Assembly: GCF_016889765.1 (NCBI RefSeq)
Contig: NZ_CP069533.1
Span: forward strand, 1,674,001-1,738,000
Direction of reading: 5' to 3'
From: Corynebacterium minutissimum
GTDB taxonomy: Bacteria > Actinomycetota > Actinomycetes > Mycobacteriales > Mycobacteriaceae
DNA length: 64,000 nt
A program made the translations under genes and the position numbers. Below the pieces are notes generated by a model. It did not search any database. It was given only the letters and a program-made list of their open reading frames with translations, and was not told the DNA's origin. Of this stretch, positions 1 through 8,482 are shown piece by piece. Numbering within the stretch: position 1 is the first letter of the stretch; each line of letters opens with the position of its first letter.

Positions 1-47
1 GTCGAAGCCGACCTCACCTGGGAGTGGACGTAGCCACACAGGGGATT

Positions 48-76
48 TTGGCAGATCAGGAGGCTGGTGGTAATCT
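48..76 (+). promoter_or_regulatory. predicted rpsL-rpsG promoter
   Basis: A TTGGCA -35 box at 48-53 and a TAATCT -10 box at 71-76 are separated by exactly 17 bp, a good housekeeping sigma (SigA-type) match. It lies 176 bp before the rpsL start, so the transcript would carry a long leader that includes a possible stem closed by ACATGC near 153 and GCATGT near 191. Positions 1-33 read as ten codons and a TAG stop in frame 1, which may be the tail of an upstream gene, but this is too short to call. Confidence 0.6.
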
Positions 77-251
77 AACCCACGGTTTCATCTTTGTCTG
101 AGATGAAAAGTCTGATCAGTTTCTCGGCCACTACCGGTCGAGGGAAGTTCTGGACATGCGGAAGGGCCCCGGAGAAGAGCCCCTATTTTTGCATGTTTGA
201 CTCACCTTCCTTGATCAGTTGAAGCCGAAGTCATACAGAAAGACTAGATTT

Positions 252-623
252 ATGCCAACTATTCAGCAGCTGGTCCGCAAGGGCCGCCACAGCAAGAAGG
301 CCGAGGTCGCTACGGCAGCCCTCAAGGGTTCCCCGCAGCGTCGCGGCGTGTGCACTCGTGTGTACACCACCACCCCGAAGAAGCCGAACTCCGCTCTGCG
401 TAAGGTTGCTCGTGTTCGTCTGACCTCCGGTATCGAGGTTTCCGCCTACATTCCGGGCGAGGGCCACAACCTGCAGGAGCACTCCATGGTGCTCGTCCGC
501 GGTGGTCGTGTGAAGGACCTCCCGGGTGTTCGCTACAAGATTATCCGTGGCGCACTGGATACCCAGGGCGTGAAGGACCGTAAGCAGGCTCGTTCCCGCT
601 ACGGCGCAAAGAAGGGACAGTAA
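252..623 (+). CDS. rpsL: 30S ribosomal protein S12
   Basis: S12 sits at the decoding centre of the 30S subunit and helps control accuracy. The 123-residue product has the usual bacterial length and carries the conserved TTPKKPNSALRKV loop and the LPGVRYKIIRG segment. Both lysines at which streptomycin-resistance substitutions arise are present, so rpsL looks wild type for this trait. A longer in-frame TTG start at 219 exists, but the ATG at 252 matches the family N-terminus (MPTIQQLVRKG) and has a weak AGAAAG ribosome-binding site at 237-242. It is first in the str operon, followed after 6 bp by rpsG. Confidence 0.98.
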   Translation: MPTIQQLVRKGRHSKKAEVATAALKGSPQRRGVCTRVYTTTPKKPNSALRKVARVRLTSGIEVSAYIPGEGHNLQEHSMVLVRGGRVKDLPGVRYKIIRGALDTQGVKDRKQARSRYGAKKGQ

Positions 624-629
624 TCAACA

Positions 630-1097
630 ATGCGTAAGAATGCTGCACCGAAGCGTCCTGTAGTCAAGGACCCGGTTTACAACTCCGAGCAGGTCACCAT
701 GCTGGTGAACAAGATCCTCAAGGACGGCAAGAAGTCCACCGCTGAGCGCATCGTGTACGGCGCTCTCGAGGCTTGCCGTGAGAAGACCGGTACCGACCCG
801 GTCGGCACCCTGGAGAAGGCTCTGGGCAACATCCGCCCGGATCTTGAGGTTCGCTCCCGCCGTGTGGGTGGCGCTACCTACCAGGTCCCGGTTGAGGTTA
901 AGCCGGCTCGTTCCAACACCCTGGCACTGCGTTGGTTGGTGACCTTCACCCGTCAGCGTCGTGAGAACACCATGATCGAGCGTCTCGCTAACGAGATCCT
1001 GGATGCATCCAACGGCCTGGGTGCTTCCGTCAAGCGTCGTGAGGATACTCACAAGATGGCTGAGGCTAACCGCGCCTTCGCCCACTACCGCTGGTAA
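630..1097 (+). CDS. rpsG: 30S ribosomal protein S7
   Basis: S7 nucleates assembly of the 3' major domain of 16S rRNA and contacts tRNA in the E site. The 155-residue protein has the family N-terminus MRKNAAPKRPV and the conserved RRVGGATYQVPVEV stretch, and ends HKMAEANRAFAHYRW as is usual for the short bacterial form. It begins 6 bp after rpsL and is probably co-transcribed with it. A strong inverted-repeat structure follows at 1131-1253, so fusA is probably only partly, or separately, expressed. Confidence 0.98.
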   Translation: MRKNAAPKRPVVKDPVYNSEQVTMLVNKILKDGKKSTAERIVYGALEACREKTGTDPVGTLEKALGNIRPDLEVRSRRVGGATYQVPVEVKPARSNTLALRWLVTFTRQRRENTMIERLANEILDASNGLGASVKRREDTHKMAEANRAFAHYRW

Positions 1098-1130
1098 TTC
1101 CTGCGGAAAATTGTTGCCGCATGGCTACCT

Positions 1131-1253
1131 GGCCCGAACAACGACATCATCGTTTACCTGCGCTGATAGCGTGAGGGGACGTCCTTGAAGAAAGGACCCC
1201 GCCACGCGCACAGTGCAGAACACAACTTTAATAGCGTTGTTCGGGCCATTTTT
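1131..1253 (+). terminator. large nested inverted repeat with T-run after rpsG
   Basis: A perfect 13-bp inverted repeat (GGCCCGAACAACG at 1131-1143, CGTTGTTCGGGCC at 1235-1247) encloses a second stem (GCGTG at 1169-1173 with CACGC at 1203-1207) and an inner 6-bp hairpin (GTCCTT/AAGGAC at 1181-1197). The outer arm is followed directly by ATTTTTG. It can act as a terminator or attenuator between rpsG and fusA. The roughly 90-nt interior is unusually long for a simple intrinsic terminator. Confidence 0.55.
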
Positions 1254-1482
1254 GTGTACTGGGGAGATGTATGCCCTGCGTGCACAGTCAAAAACCTCAT
1301 GCAGTAACATGCACAGCGGGACAGTGGCAGCCCATATGTGAGGTGCCCTGAGTTCCTCACGCTGCCGCGCTAGCCTAGACGTGGCAAAATAGATCAAGAC
1401 CTATCCATGAAGACGTCTTTGTAATGTGAGTCAGTGCCGAGCTGGCTCCGGCGTCGACGACAATTAAGTTGGGGTATAAACC
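1254..1482 (+). other. fusA upstream region
   Basis: No gene is supported in this stretch. A 6-bp hairpin (GTGAGG at 1338-1343, CCTCAC at 1355-1360) stands about 120 bp before fusA. TAGCCT near 1371 could be a -10 box, but no convincing -35 accompanies it. A separate fusA promoter is likely from the spacing but is not proven by the sequence. Confidence 0.3.
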
Positions 1483-3612
1483 GTGGCACAACAAGTGCTT
1501 AAGGATCTGAACAAGGTCCGCAACATCGGCATCATGGCTCACATCGATGCCGGTAAGACCACCACGACCGAGCGCATTCTCTTCTACACCGGTATCAACC
1601 GTAAGGTCGGCGAGACCCACGACGGTGCTTCCACCACTGACTGGATGGAGCAGGAGAAAGAACGCGGCATTACCATTACGTCCGCTGCTGTGACCTGTTT
1701 CTGGGATAATAACCAGATCAACATCATTGACACCCCGGGCCACGTGGACTTCACCGTTGAGGTTGAGCGCTCCCTGCGTGTTCTCGATGGCGCCATTGCC
1801 GTCTTCGACGGTAAAGAGGGCGTTGAGCCGCAGTCTGAGCAGGTGTGGCGTCAGGCTGCTAAGTACGACGTGCCCCGTATTTGCTTCATCAACAAGATGG
1901 ACAAGATGGGTGCGGACTTCTACTTCACCGTTGACACCATCATCGAGCGCCTTGGTGCCAAGCCGCTGGTTCTGCAGCTTCCAATCGGCGCAGAGGATGA
2001 CTTCGACGGCGTCGTCGACCTCATCGACATGAAGGCCATCACCTGGCGCGGCAAGGTCGAAACCGGTACCGAGGGCACCATCGAGGAGATCCCGGCTGAC
2101 CTCCAGGAGAAGGCTGAGGAGTACCGCGAGAAGCTGCTCGAGTCCGTCGCTGAGTCCGACGAAGAGCTCATGGAGAAGTACTTCGGTGGCGAGGAGCTCA
2201 CCAAGGAAGAAATCCAGGGCGCCATCCGCAAGATGACCGTCAGCTCTGAGGTCTTCCCGGTCATGTGTGGTACCGCATACCGTAACAAGGGCATCCAGCC
2301 ACTGCTCGACGCTGTCGTGGCTTACTTGCCGAACCCGCTCGACATCGGCGAGATCCAGGGCCACGCTGTCGGTAACGAGGATGAGGTCATCACTCGTAAG
2401 CCGTCCGTAGAGTCCCCGTTCTCCGCTCTTGCCTTCAAGATTGCTGCTCACCCGTTCTTCGGCCAGCTGACCTTTACCCGCGTGTACTCTGGCCAGGTTG
2501 TTCCGGGTACCGAGGTTATGAACTCCACCAAGGGTAAGAAGGAGCGCATCGGTAAGCTCTTCCAGATGCACGCCAACAAGGAGAACCCGGTTGAGCAGGC
2601 AGATGCCGGTAACATCTACGCCGTCATTGGTCTGAAGGAAACCACCACCGGTGACACCCTCTGTGACAAGGATGACCAGATCATCCTCGAGTCCATGGAC
2701 TTCCCAGACCCGGTTATCAAGGTCTCCATCGAGCCGAAGACCAAGGCCGACCAGGAGAAGCTGGGTACCGCTATTCAGAAGCTCGCTGCTGAGGACCCGA
2801 CCTTCACCGTTGAGCTCGACGAAGAGACCGGCCAGACCGTTATCGGCGGTATGGGCGAGCTCCACCTCGACGTTCTGGTTGACCGCATGAAGCGCGAATT
2901 CAAGGTTGAGGCGAACATCGGTAACCCACAGGTTGCTTACCGCGAGACCATCCGCAAGAAGGTCGAGTCCCTGGACTACACCCACAAGAAGCAGACCGGT
3001 GGTTCCGGCCAGTTCGCAAAGGTCATCGTTACCATCGAACCGTACAACCCGGAGCCGGAGGAGCTGGAAGAGGGCGAGTCCGCAACCTACAAGTTCGAGA
3101 ACGCCGTCACCGGTGGTCGCGTGCCGAAGGAGTACATCCCGTCCGTCGATGCTGGTATCCAGGATGCTATGCAGTACGGCTACCTCGCTGGCTTCCCGCT
3201 GGTGAACATCAAGGCCACCCTTGAGGATGGCGCGTACCACGACGTTGACTCCTCTGAGATGGCCTTCAAGCTTGCTGGCTCCCAGGTCCTCAAGGAGGCC
3301 GTTGCCAAGGCAAAGCCGGTTCTGCTGGAGCCGGTCATGGCCGTCGAGGTTGTTACCCCGGAGGAGTACATGGGTACCGTGAACGGTGACATTTCCTCCC
3401 GCCGTGGCCAGGTCTTCGCTATGGAGGACCGCTCTGGTGCCAAGGTGGTTAAGGCTAAGGTGCCGCTGTCCGAGATGTTCGGCTACATTGGTGACCTGCG
3501 TTCTTCCACCGCTGGCCGTGCAAACTTCACCATGGTCTTCGATTCCTACGCTGAGGTTCCGTCCTCCGTGGCCCAGGAGATCATCGAAGAGCGCACCGGC
3601 ACCAAGGCCTAA
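1483..3612 (+). CDS. fusA: elongation factor G
   Basis: EF-G is the GTPase that drives ribosomal translocation and, with the recycling factor, splits post-termination ribosomes. The 709-residue protein has the full length of the family. The G1 motif AHIDAGKTTT is at about residues 19-28, followed by IIDTPGHVDF and NKMDKMGADF of the G domain; domains II to V follow and the C-terminal part includes GYIGDLRSSTAGRA. The GTG start gives MAQQVLKDLNKVRNIGIMAHID, as expected in actinobacteria. The nearby ribosome-binding site is poor (GGGG at about 10 nt). It is the third gene of the str cluster, with tuf 363 bp downstream. Confidence 0.98.
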   Translation: MAQQVLKDLNKVRNIGIMAHIDAGKTTTTERILFYTGINRKVGETHDGASTTDWMEQEKERGITITSAAVTCFWDNNQINIIDTPGHVDFTVEVERSLRVLDGAIAVFDGKEGVEPQSEQVWRQAAKYDVPRICFINKMDKMGADFYFTVDTIIERLGAKPLVLQLPIGAEDDFDGVVDLIDMKAITWRGKVETGTEGTIEEIPADLQEKAEEYREKLLESVAESDEELMEKYFGGEELTKEEIQGAIRKMTVSSEVFPVMCGTAYRNKGIQPLLDAVVAYLPNPLDIGEIQGHAVGNEDEVITRKPSVESPFSALAFKIAAHPFFGQLTFTRVYSGQVVPGTEVMNSTKGKKERIGKLFQMHANKENPVEQADAGNIYAVIGLKETTTGDTLCDKDDQIILESMDFPDPVIKVSIEPKTKADQEKLGTAIQKLAAEDPTFTVELDEETGQTVIGGMGELHLDVLVDRMKREFKVEANIGNPQVAYRETIRKKVESLDYTHKKQTGGSGQFAKVIVTIEPYNPEPEELEEGESATYKFENAVTGGRVPKEYIPSVDAGIQDAMQYGYLAGFPLVNIKATLEDGAYHDVDSSEMAFKLAGSQVLKEAVAKAKPVLLEPVMAVEVVTPEEYMGTVNGDISSRRGQVFAMEDRSGAKVVKAKVPLSEMFGYIGDLRSSTAGRANFTMVFDSYAEVPSSVAQEIIEERTGTKA

Positions 3613-3975
3613 GCGGCCCCGCCGTTTAGCCCGCAAAGCGGGGCTGGTAATCTTCGCCAGTAGACCGCCAGCTCCCTGCGCTGGGGGTAGCGGTCGGCTG
3701 AACGCGCAGGCACATGTGTGCGTGTTGAGCCGGCCGTTACCCTCCCAGGATCCTTTAAATTGATTCTTGTCGAGGGTCAACGACCGCACGTTATGCGCGG
3801 GGTTACCTCCTATTGAGGCAGTTTGAAAAAACTGCGGCATAAATCTAGGATCGTGTAACTGGCACGTAAAGAAAGCGTCATTAGCGCTTATGGGCTTCGG
3901 CTCGAAGTGCCAATGGCAATACAAACCACGTGGCTGCGAAATACGTAGCCGCCATAGAGTCCAGGAGGACAAACA
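3613..3975 (+). other. fusA-tuf spacer with two hairpins and the tuf leader
   Basis: No gene is supported here. Two GC-rich stems follow fusA: GCCCCGC/GCGGGGC at 3616-3644 and GACCGC/GCGGTC at 3663-3695. Neither has a T-run, so they are weak terminator candidates. The tuf promoter lies at 3823-3851, and AGGAGGA at 3963-3969 is a strong ribosome-binding site for tuf. Confidence 0.45.
3823..3851 (+). promoter_or_regulatory. predicted tuf promoter
   Basis: TTGAAA at 3823-3828 and TAGGAT at 3846-3851 are separated by 17 bp, a near-ideal SigA-type arrangement. It leaves a leader of about 115 nt before the tuf GTG and explains how EF-Tu can be made in excess over fusA. Confidence 0.65.
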
Positions 3976-5166
3976 GTGGCAAAGGAGAAGTTCGAGCGTA
4001 CGAAGCCGCATGTGAACATCGGCACCATCGGACACGTCGACCACGGCAAGACCACCACCACCGCAGCGATCACCAAGGTTCTGGCTGACGCTTACCCGGA
4101 GGAGAACACCGCTTTCGCCTTCGACATGATCGATAAGGCTCCGGAGGAGAAGGAGCGCGGTATTACCATCAACATCTCCCACGTTGAGTACTCCACCCCG
4201 AAGCGCCACTACGCACACGTGGACGCCCCGGGCCACGCCGACTACATCAAGAACATGATTACCGGTGCTGCTCAGATGGACGGCGCTATCCTGGTTGTTG
4301 CTGCAACCGATGGCCCGATGCCGCAGACCCGCGAGCACGTTCTTCTGGCTCGCCAGGTTGGCGTTCCGTACATCCTCGTTGCACTGAACAAGTGTGACAT
4401 GGTTGACGATGAGGAAATCATCGAGCTCGTTGAGATGGAGATCCGTGAGCTGCTCGCTGAGCAGGACTACGACGAGGACGCTCCGATCGTTCACATCTCC
4501 GCTCTGAAGGCTCTTGAGGGCGACGAGAAGTGGGCACAGTCCATCGTTGACCTGATGCAGGCTTGCGATGACTCCATCCCGGATCCGGAGCGCGAGCTGG
4601 ACAAGCCGTTCCTGATGCCGATCGAGGACATCTTCACCATTACCGGCCGCGGTACCGTTGTTACCGGCCGTGTTGAGCGTGGCTCCCTGAACGTTAACGA
4701 GGACATCGAGATCATCGGTATCAAGGACAAGTCCATGTCCACCACCGTTACCGGTATCGAGATGTTCCGCAAGATGATGGACTACACCGAGGCTGGCGAC
4801 AACTGTGGTCTGCTTCTGCGTGGTACCAAGCGTGAAGAGGTTGAGCGTGGCCAGGTCTGCATCAAGCCGGGCGCTTACACCCCGCACACCAAGTTCGAGG
4901 GTTCCGTCTACGTCCTGAAGAAGGAAGAGGGCGGCCGCCACACCCCGTTCATGGACAACTACCGTCCGCAGTTCTACTTCCGCACCACCGACGTTACCGG
5001 CGTCATCAAGCTGCCGGAGGGCACCGAGATGGTCATGCCGGGCGACAACGTTGAGATGTCCGTCGAGCTGATCCAGCCGGTCGCTATGGACGAGGGCCTG
5101 CGCTTCGCTATCCGCGAGGGCTCCCGCACCGTCGGCGCTGGCCGCGTTACCAAGATCCTCGACTAA
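3976..5166 (+). CDS. tuf: elongation factor Tu
   Basis: EF-Tu carries aminoacyl-tRNA to the ribosomal A site as a ternary complex with GTP. The 396-residue product is full length. It shows GHVDHGKTTTT (G1), RGITINISHVEY (switch I region), DAPGHADY (G3) and NKCDMVDD (G4), followed by the two beta-barrel domains with GRGTVVTGRVERG. The GTG start is fixed by the family N-terminus MAKEKFERTKPHVNIGTIG and by AGGAGGA 6 nt upstream. It has its own predicted promoter at 3823-3851 and a strong terminator right after the stop, so it is probably expressed independently of fusA. Confidence 0.98.
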   Translation: MAKEKFERTKPHVNIGTIGHVDHGKTTTTAAITKVLADAYPEENTAFAFDMIDKAPEEKERGITINISHVEYSTPKRHYAHVDAPGHADYIKNMITGAAQMDGAILVVAATDGPMPQTREHVLLARQVGVPYILVALNKCDMVDDEEIIELVEMEIRELLAEQDYDEDAPIVHISALKALEGDEKWAQSIVDLMQACDDSIPDPERELDKPFLMPIEDIFTITGRGTVVTGRVERGSLNVNEDIEIIGIKDKSMSTTVTGIEMFRKMMDYTEAGDNCGLLLRGTKREEVERGQVCIKPGAYTPHTKFEGSVYVLKKEEGGRHTPFMDNYRPQFYFRTTDVTGVIKLPEGTEMVMPGDNVEMSVELIQPVAMDEGLRFAIREGSRTVGAGRVTKILD

Positions 5167-5202
5167 TCCACGCTGATTAGCGGGATGTTGTAACATCCTT
5201 GA

Positions 5203-5236
5203 GCCGCTCAATCCCAGCAGGGGTTGGGCGGCTTTT
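5203..5236 (+). terminator. intrinsic terminator of tuf
   Basis: GCCGCTCAATCCC at 5203-5215 pairs with GGGTTGGGCGGC at 5221-5232, and four T residues follow at 5233-5236. This is a classic intrinsic terminator. Confidence 0.75.
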
Positions 5237-5266
5237 GTGATCGTGGGGAGACTAGGCTGGGGAGTC

Positions 5267-5995
5267 ATGTTTGATCCGACTCGCATCGATCGCACTCTTG
5301 CCGCCTTACGCACCGCGTGGGAGGGGCAACCCGACCTGCCCCTGGGCACCCTCTTCGGCATGCTTGCATCGGAAGGCTATGGCTGGGGTGTATCCGACGA
5401 CGATCTCACGAGGCGTTTAGAGGACATGGCTCGAATCCACCCGCCCCTGCTACCGCTTTCCGACGCCTCCCTCATCACCCACGGCCTTTGGCTCACCGTC
5501 ACCGAAACTCACCGCGTGACGCTCTCACCTGGAGCCTCATCGGAGACGTCCCACGCTGTAGTTCGCCCCATTCCAAAGGAAGGGGTGAAGGGCCAGCCCG
5601 TCGCATGGTCAGTGTCCGCTTTACGGCCCGTCGGCCCGGGCCGCCCCTTAGTCATTGCCGACAGCGAAGGTTTCGAGCACCGCTTCGGTATCGTTCACTC
5701 GGTTACCCGGCTGAAGGAAGATAGGCGCTCGTTGGACGGTCTCAAGCGTCGCAGTGTTGGTGACCGCGTATGGTTCATCCGGACCGCAGCCGAGACCATC
5801 ATCCTTGACCACGGTCTCCATGTCATCGAACGCAAGAACCGCGAGCTCGCACGCGCCGACTTCTCCTGGGACCGTATCGAGAAGTGCGAGCCCGGCTCAC
5901 CACTCGATGTCCACCTATCTCGGGGCACACAGCACTCATTTGGCGTCGTCGAGGACATCATTCTCGTCGAAAACGAGCCGTGGTCGCCGTCCTAG
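5267..5995 (+). CDS. hypothetical protein
   Basis: I do not recognise this 242-residue protein. It has no signal peptide, membrane segment or catalytic motif that I can identify and looks cytoplasmic and soluble, with an N-terminal helical part (MFDPTRIDRTLAALRTAWEG) and a beta-rich remainder. The start at ATG 5267 is chosen because TAGGCT at 5253-5258 ends 8 nt before it, the spacing of a leaderless promoter. An in-frame GTG at 5237 would lie in the tuf terminator tail. It is convergent with the HNH gene, and a duplicated terminator separates the two. Confidence 0.75.
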   Translation: MFDPTRIDRTLAALRTAWEGQPDLPLGTLFGMLASEGYGWGVSDDDLTRRLEDMARIHPPLLPLSDASLITHGLWLTVTETHRVTLSPGASSETSHAVVRPIPKEGVKGQPVAWSVSALRPVGPGRPLVIADSEGFEHRFGIVHSVTRLKEDRRSLDGLKRRSVGDRVWFIRTAAETIILDHGLHVIERKNRELARADFSWDRIEKCEPGSPLDVHLSRGTQHSFGVVEDIILVENEPWSPS

Positions 5996-6003
5996 GATAC
6001 CTA

Positions 6004-6124
6004 GGATCGCCGATGCGCCCGCTGACCGTGGTGTGGTCGGCGGGTTTCGCCGTCTCGACGTTTACCTCCACTAGCTGCGGGATCGCCGGTGTGCCCGCTA
6101 ACCGTGGTGTGGTCGGCGGGTTTC
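6004..6124 (+). repeat. two 45-bp direct repeats, each a hairpin terminator
   Basis: Copies at 6004-6048 and 6080-6124 (period 76 bp) differ at only three positions. Each contains a stem CCCGCTGACC / GGTCGGCGGG (A for G in the second left arm) with a short loop, followed by TTTC. They stand between two convergent genes and look like a tandemly duplicated terminator. Confidence 0.6.
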
Positions 6125-6149
6125 AGCGTTGCGTCGTGGGTGCGAAGCT

Positions 6150-7259
6150 TCAGCTCGCACCCGGTGGGTCGGGTGGTTGGCCTGTGGTTTGTCCTGTTGC
6201 CTGCTCAGCGGCGAGTCTGTTAAGGGCTTCTTGGTATTCGGGTGTGGCGGTTATCGGTGCACCCCAGGGCGGGATGTAGCTCACCCCGGTGTTCAGCCGG
6301 AACATGTAGCCCCTGCCGGTGGGGCGTTTAGGGTCATCGTCGTTAATACCGTTGTGGTAGGCGCACAGGAAGGTGAGGTTTTTGAGGTTAGTAAAACCTC
6401 CTGCCTGCCAGGGGATGAGGTGGTGGACTTCGCAGTAATCAGCTGGTTTGTTGCAGCCGGGCCTAGAGCAGGTTTGGAATTCAGCAGCCAGGCTGATGCG
6501 TTGTTTCCAGCTGGCATGCCGCTGAATCCTATAAGAGTTCACCGGCCCTTCAAGGGGGTGGATAATGGTGGCGTAGCCAATCTCAGCAAACTTGTAGGCC
6601 AAAAAGTCTGCCCCGCTCATGCGCCCGCCGTTGGTGAGGTTAAGTTCGATTTCCTCCCCATCACCATTAATAATTTGGTCGAGTTCGTTGAGAGTGACAA
6701 CGACTTGAGCATGTACGGCAGGTTTAGTGCCAATACCGCCGGTGACAATGACGGTGCGGGCAGCATCAAGCAGGTTTGTTTTATTAACGGATTCTAGGGT
6801 TCCGCGGATATCAGCGATGACGGTCGGGGCGTCGGTGATGGTGATGGAGTTAGGGCCCTTAGAGCGGTAGGTGAAGCGGACTCCGGGTTTAGCTACACGT
6901 TTGGCACGAAGCTCCTTTAAGCGCTTGGTGGCAACCTGGCGGATTTTGTGGGCGGGGGTGCCGGCAAGCTTGATGCGTAGGTTCCAGGCATCAAGGTCCT
7001 TTTTGACTTTGGCGGTGTAGGACTCAATCAGGGTGAGAACGCTAAGGCTATGTTGTTGTGCCACCGCGGCAGCACGGGCTTTGCGTTGTTTGCCGGTAAA
7101 GCGAGTTTGCCCGAAGTAGATGCGGTGAAGGTGGGCAAGTTCTGTGGCATCAGCTGGGTCGGCGCCGAGTGCGCGGAGCTCATCGAGTGAGCTGGTTGCT
7201 TGTTCCACTAGCGCGATCCCCGAGTTGCGGTAGTGGAAGTAGGTTTCTAATACCCCCAT
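6150..7259 (-). CDS. HNH endonuclease signature protein (DUF222-type context)
   Basis: The 369-residue product ends in a recognisable HNH module: CSRPGC, then EVHHLIPWQAGG, then LTFLCAYHN, i.e. a Cys-ligated zinc finger fold with the His-His core. The upstream 270 residues are the variable helical region usual in the large actinobacterial family of HNH proteins, whose physiological target is mostly unknown. Members are often scattered in many copies per genome and some lie beside inteins or mobile DNA. TAAGCT at 7268-7273 (minus strand) lies 8 nt before the ATG, which suggests a leaderless transcript and favours ATG 7259 over the GTG at 7265. The extreme C-terminus is Gln/Pro/Thr-rich and disordered. 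Confidence 0.75.
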   Translation of the reverse strand: MGVLETYFHYRNSGIALVEQATSSLDELRALGADPADATELAHLHRIYFGQTRFTGKQRKARAAAVAQQHSLSVLTLIESYTAKVKKDLDAWNLRIKLAGTPAHKIRQVATKRLKELRAKRVAKPGVRFTYRSKGPNSITITDAPTVIADIRGTLESVNKTNLLDAARTVIVTGGIGTKPAVHAQVVVTLNELDQIINGDGEEIELNLTNGGRMSGADFLAYKFAEIGYATIIHPLEGPVNSYRIQRHASWKQRISLAAEFQTCSRPGCNKPADYCEVHHLIPWQAGGFTNLKNLTFLCAYHNGINDDDPKRPTGRGYMFRLNTGVSYIPPWGAPITATPEYQEALNRLAAEQATGQTTGQPPDPPGAS

Positions 7260-7344
7260 GGCCACGAAGCTTAAAACAGGCCCACCAACCCCGCAACCGG
7301 AACGAGAAAAGCCTCATCGCGAGGGGCTGAACTCAAAAGCCTAC

Positions 7345-7911
7345 TTAGGCGATGGCGCTGCGCACCTTGGTGAAGTGAACCTTGTAGGTGGTATCCAAGT
7401 CCGCGTCCGGGAAAGCCGCGCGGAAGTCGCGGTCATTGACCTCGATGGCATCTTTGATGCGCAGCAGCGGGGTGTCGGGGTCAGCGAGAATCTCGTACTG
7501 CATCGTCGGACGGCCGCGGTCATAAGCAACCAAGCGCGAGACCTTCTCCACACCGTCGATATCGGACAAGGTATCGGCCACTGCACCGGCAATGGCAGTC
7601 ATGCTGGTCTTGATGGCACCGTCTTCATTGGAGGCATCGGAATGCACAGTATTGAACCGATGGTGGCGCAGATTCGCAATGATAAGCCACAGCCCCACTA
7701 ACGCCAACACCACCGTGGCAGCAGCCAAGGCATAAACCCACCAGGATTGCTCCGGCAGCCCAGCCCACGTGTCATGGTCAACCCACTTCGCCAGGTACGT
7801 AGCGAATTCGACGTTAAAGTGAATGAGAATCGGCCATGTACCCAACGCGATGAGCACGATACCCAGAATGGCGAGGATCGTGCGGTCCACGCCGGCCAGC
7901 TTTTTAGACAT
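7345..7911 (-). CDS. alkaline shock membrane-anchor (AmaP-like) protein
   Basis: This 188-residue protein has two predicted membrane segments (about residues 10-30 and 55-78) followed by a soluble C-terminal domain. That layout matches AmaP, which in Staphylococcus aureus anchors Asp23 at the membrane; the identification is by architecture and neighbourhood. It is the last gene of the six-gene Asp23 operon and overlaps the previous gene by 8 bp, with GAGGAG upstream of its ATG inside that gene. The longer reading frame to 8034 is rejected because it lies wholly within the neighbour and lacks a ribosome-binding site. The role is presumably envelope stress tolerance, not shown here. Confidence 0.65.
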   Translation of the reverse strand: MSKKLAGVDRTILAILGIVLIALGTWPILIHFNVEFATYLAKWVDHDTWAGLPEQSWWVYALAAATVVLALVGLWLIIANLRHHRFNTVHSDASNEDGAIKTSMTAIAGAVADTLSDIDGVEKVSRLVAYDRGRPTMQYEILADPDTPLLRIKDAIEVNDRDFRAAFPDADLDTTYKVHFTKVRSAIA

Positions 7912-8482
7912 TGGCAATCTCCTCTTGGTCGTTCTCAATGGCAACGGTGAGCTCGGGGGCCGGGGAGATACCGGCAAGCGCAGCTTCCACTGCATCAGTA
8001 ACGCGCTCTTTGAGTTGGGAATCCTCGAGATCACCCGTAGCAGTGACGGTTAGGCTGGCTCGGTTCGCGGAAATCTTCGCCCGGCTGCGCGCAGCACTAG
8101 CACCCGGAACGCGGCGAGCGGCAGCAGAGGCGATACGTGCGATGTCGACCGCTCTCAGCCACATGGACGCGTCGTCCGAGGCGATGTTCACGTGCGTGGT
8201 TTTACGCGGCGCGCATGCCGCCCACAGAAGGATGAGCCCCACAACAATGCCGATGCCGCCTCCGATGAGCATCCACGTCTCAACGTCAGGTTTCGACATG
8301 ACGTCGATGAACGGCTGCAGCCAGGACTGGCCGCCTTCGTCCGCGCCAACTACCCAGGCTTCCCGGCCTGTTACCACGGCGGCGGCGAGTAACACGATGC
8401 CCAAGATGACAGTCCACGTGCGTGCCGGTGGTGAGGCCTTAGGGCGCTGGCCGAACGCGATGGGTTGAGTTTTCTCACTCAT
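7904..8482 (-). CDS. DUF6286-type membrane protein of the Asp23 operon
   Basis: The 192-residue protein starts with a short basic cytoplasmic segment, then has two membrane helices (about residues 20-40 and 70-90), and ends with a soluble alpha/beta domain resembling Asp23/Gls24 proteins (ANRASLTVTATGD...LKERVTDAVEAAL). I recall this combination being annotated as DUF6286 within Asp23-family proteins of actinobacteria. It overlaps both neighbours by 8 bp, showing translational coupling, and GGAG stands before its ATG. It is presumably a second membrane anchor for the Asp23-like proteins; its function is unknown. Confidence 0.6.
   Translation of the reverse strand: MSEKTQPIAFGQRPKASPPARTWTVILGIVLLAAAVVTGREAWVVGADEGGQSWLQPFIDVMSKPDVETWMLIGGGIGIVVGLILLWAACAPRKTTHVNIASDDASMWLRAVDIARIASAAARRVPGASAARSRAKISANRASLTVTATGDLEDSQLKERVTDAVEAALAGISPAPELTVAIENDQEEIANV

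Noticed and set aside
1..33. Ten codons and a stop as the end of an upstream gene
   Set aside because: Too short to separate from chance; the sequence upstream of the window would be needed.
252..623. A streptomycin-resistance change in rpsL
   Set aside because: Both lysines concerned are unchanged in PKKPNSA and the VKDLPG region.
1375..5361. A minus-strand open frame of 1328 codons antisense to fusA and tuf
   Set aside because: It is a by-product of strong codon bias in two highly expressed genes. The translation is low in motifs, rich in Leu/Val/Asp/Gly/His, and runs through the intergenic region.
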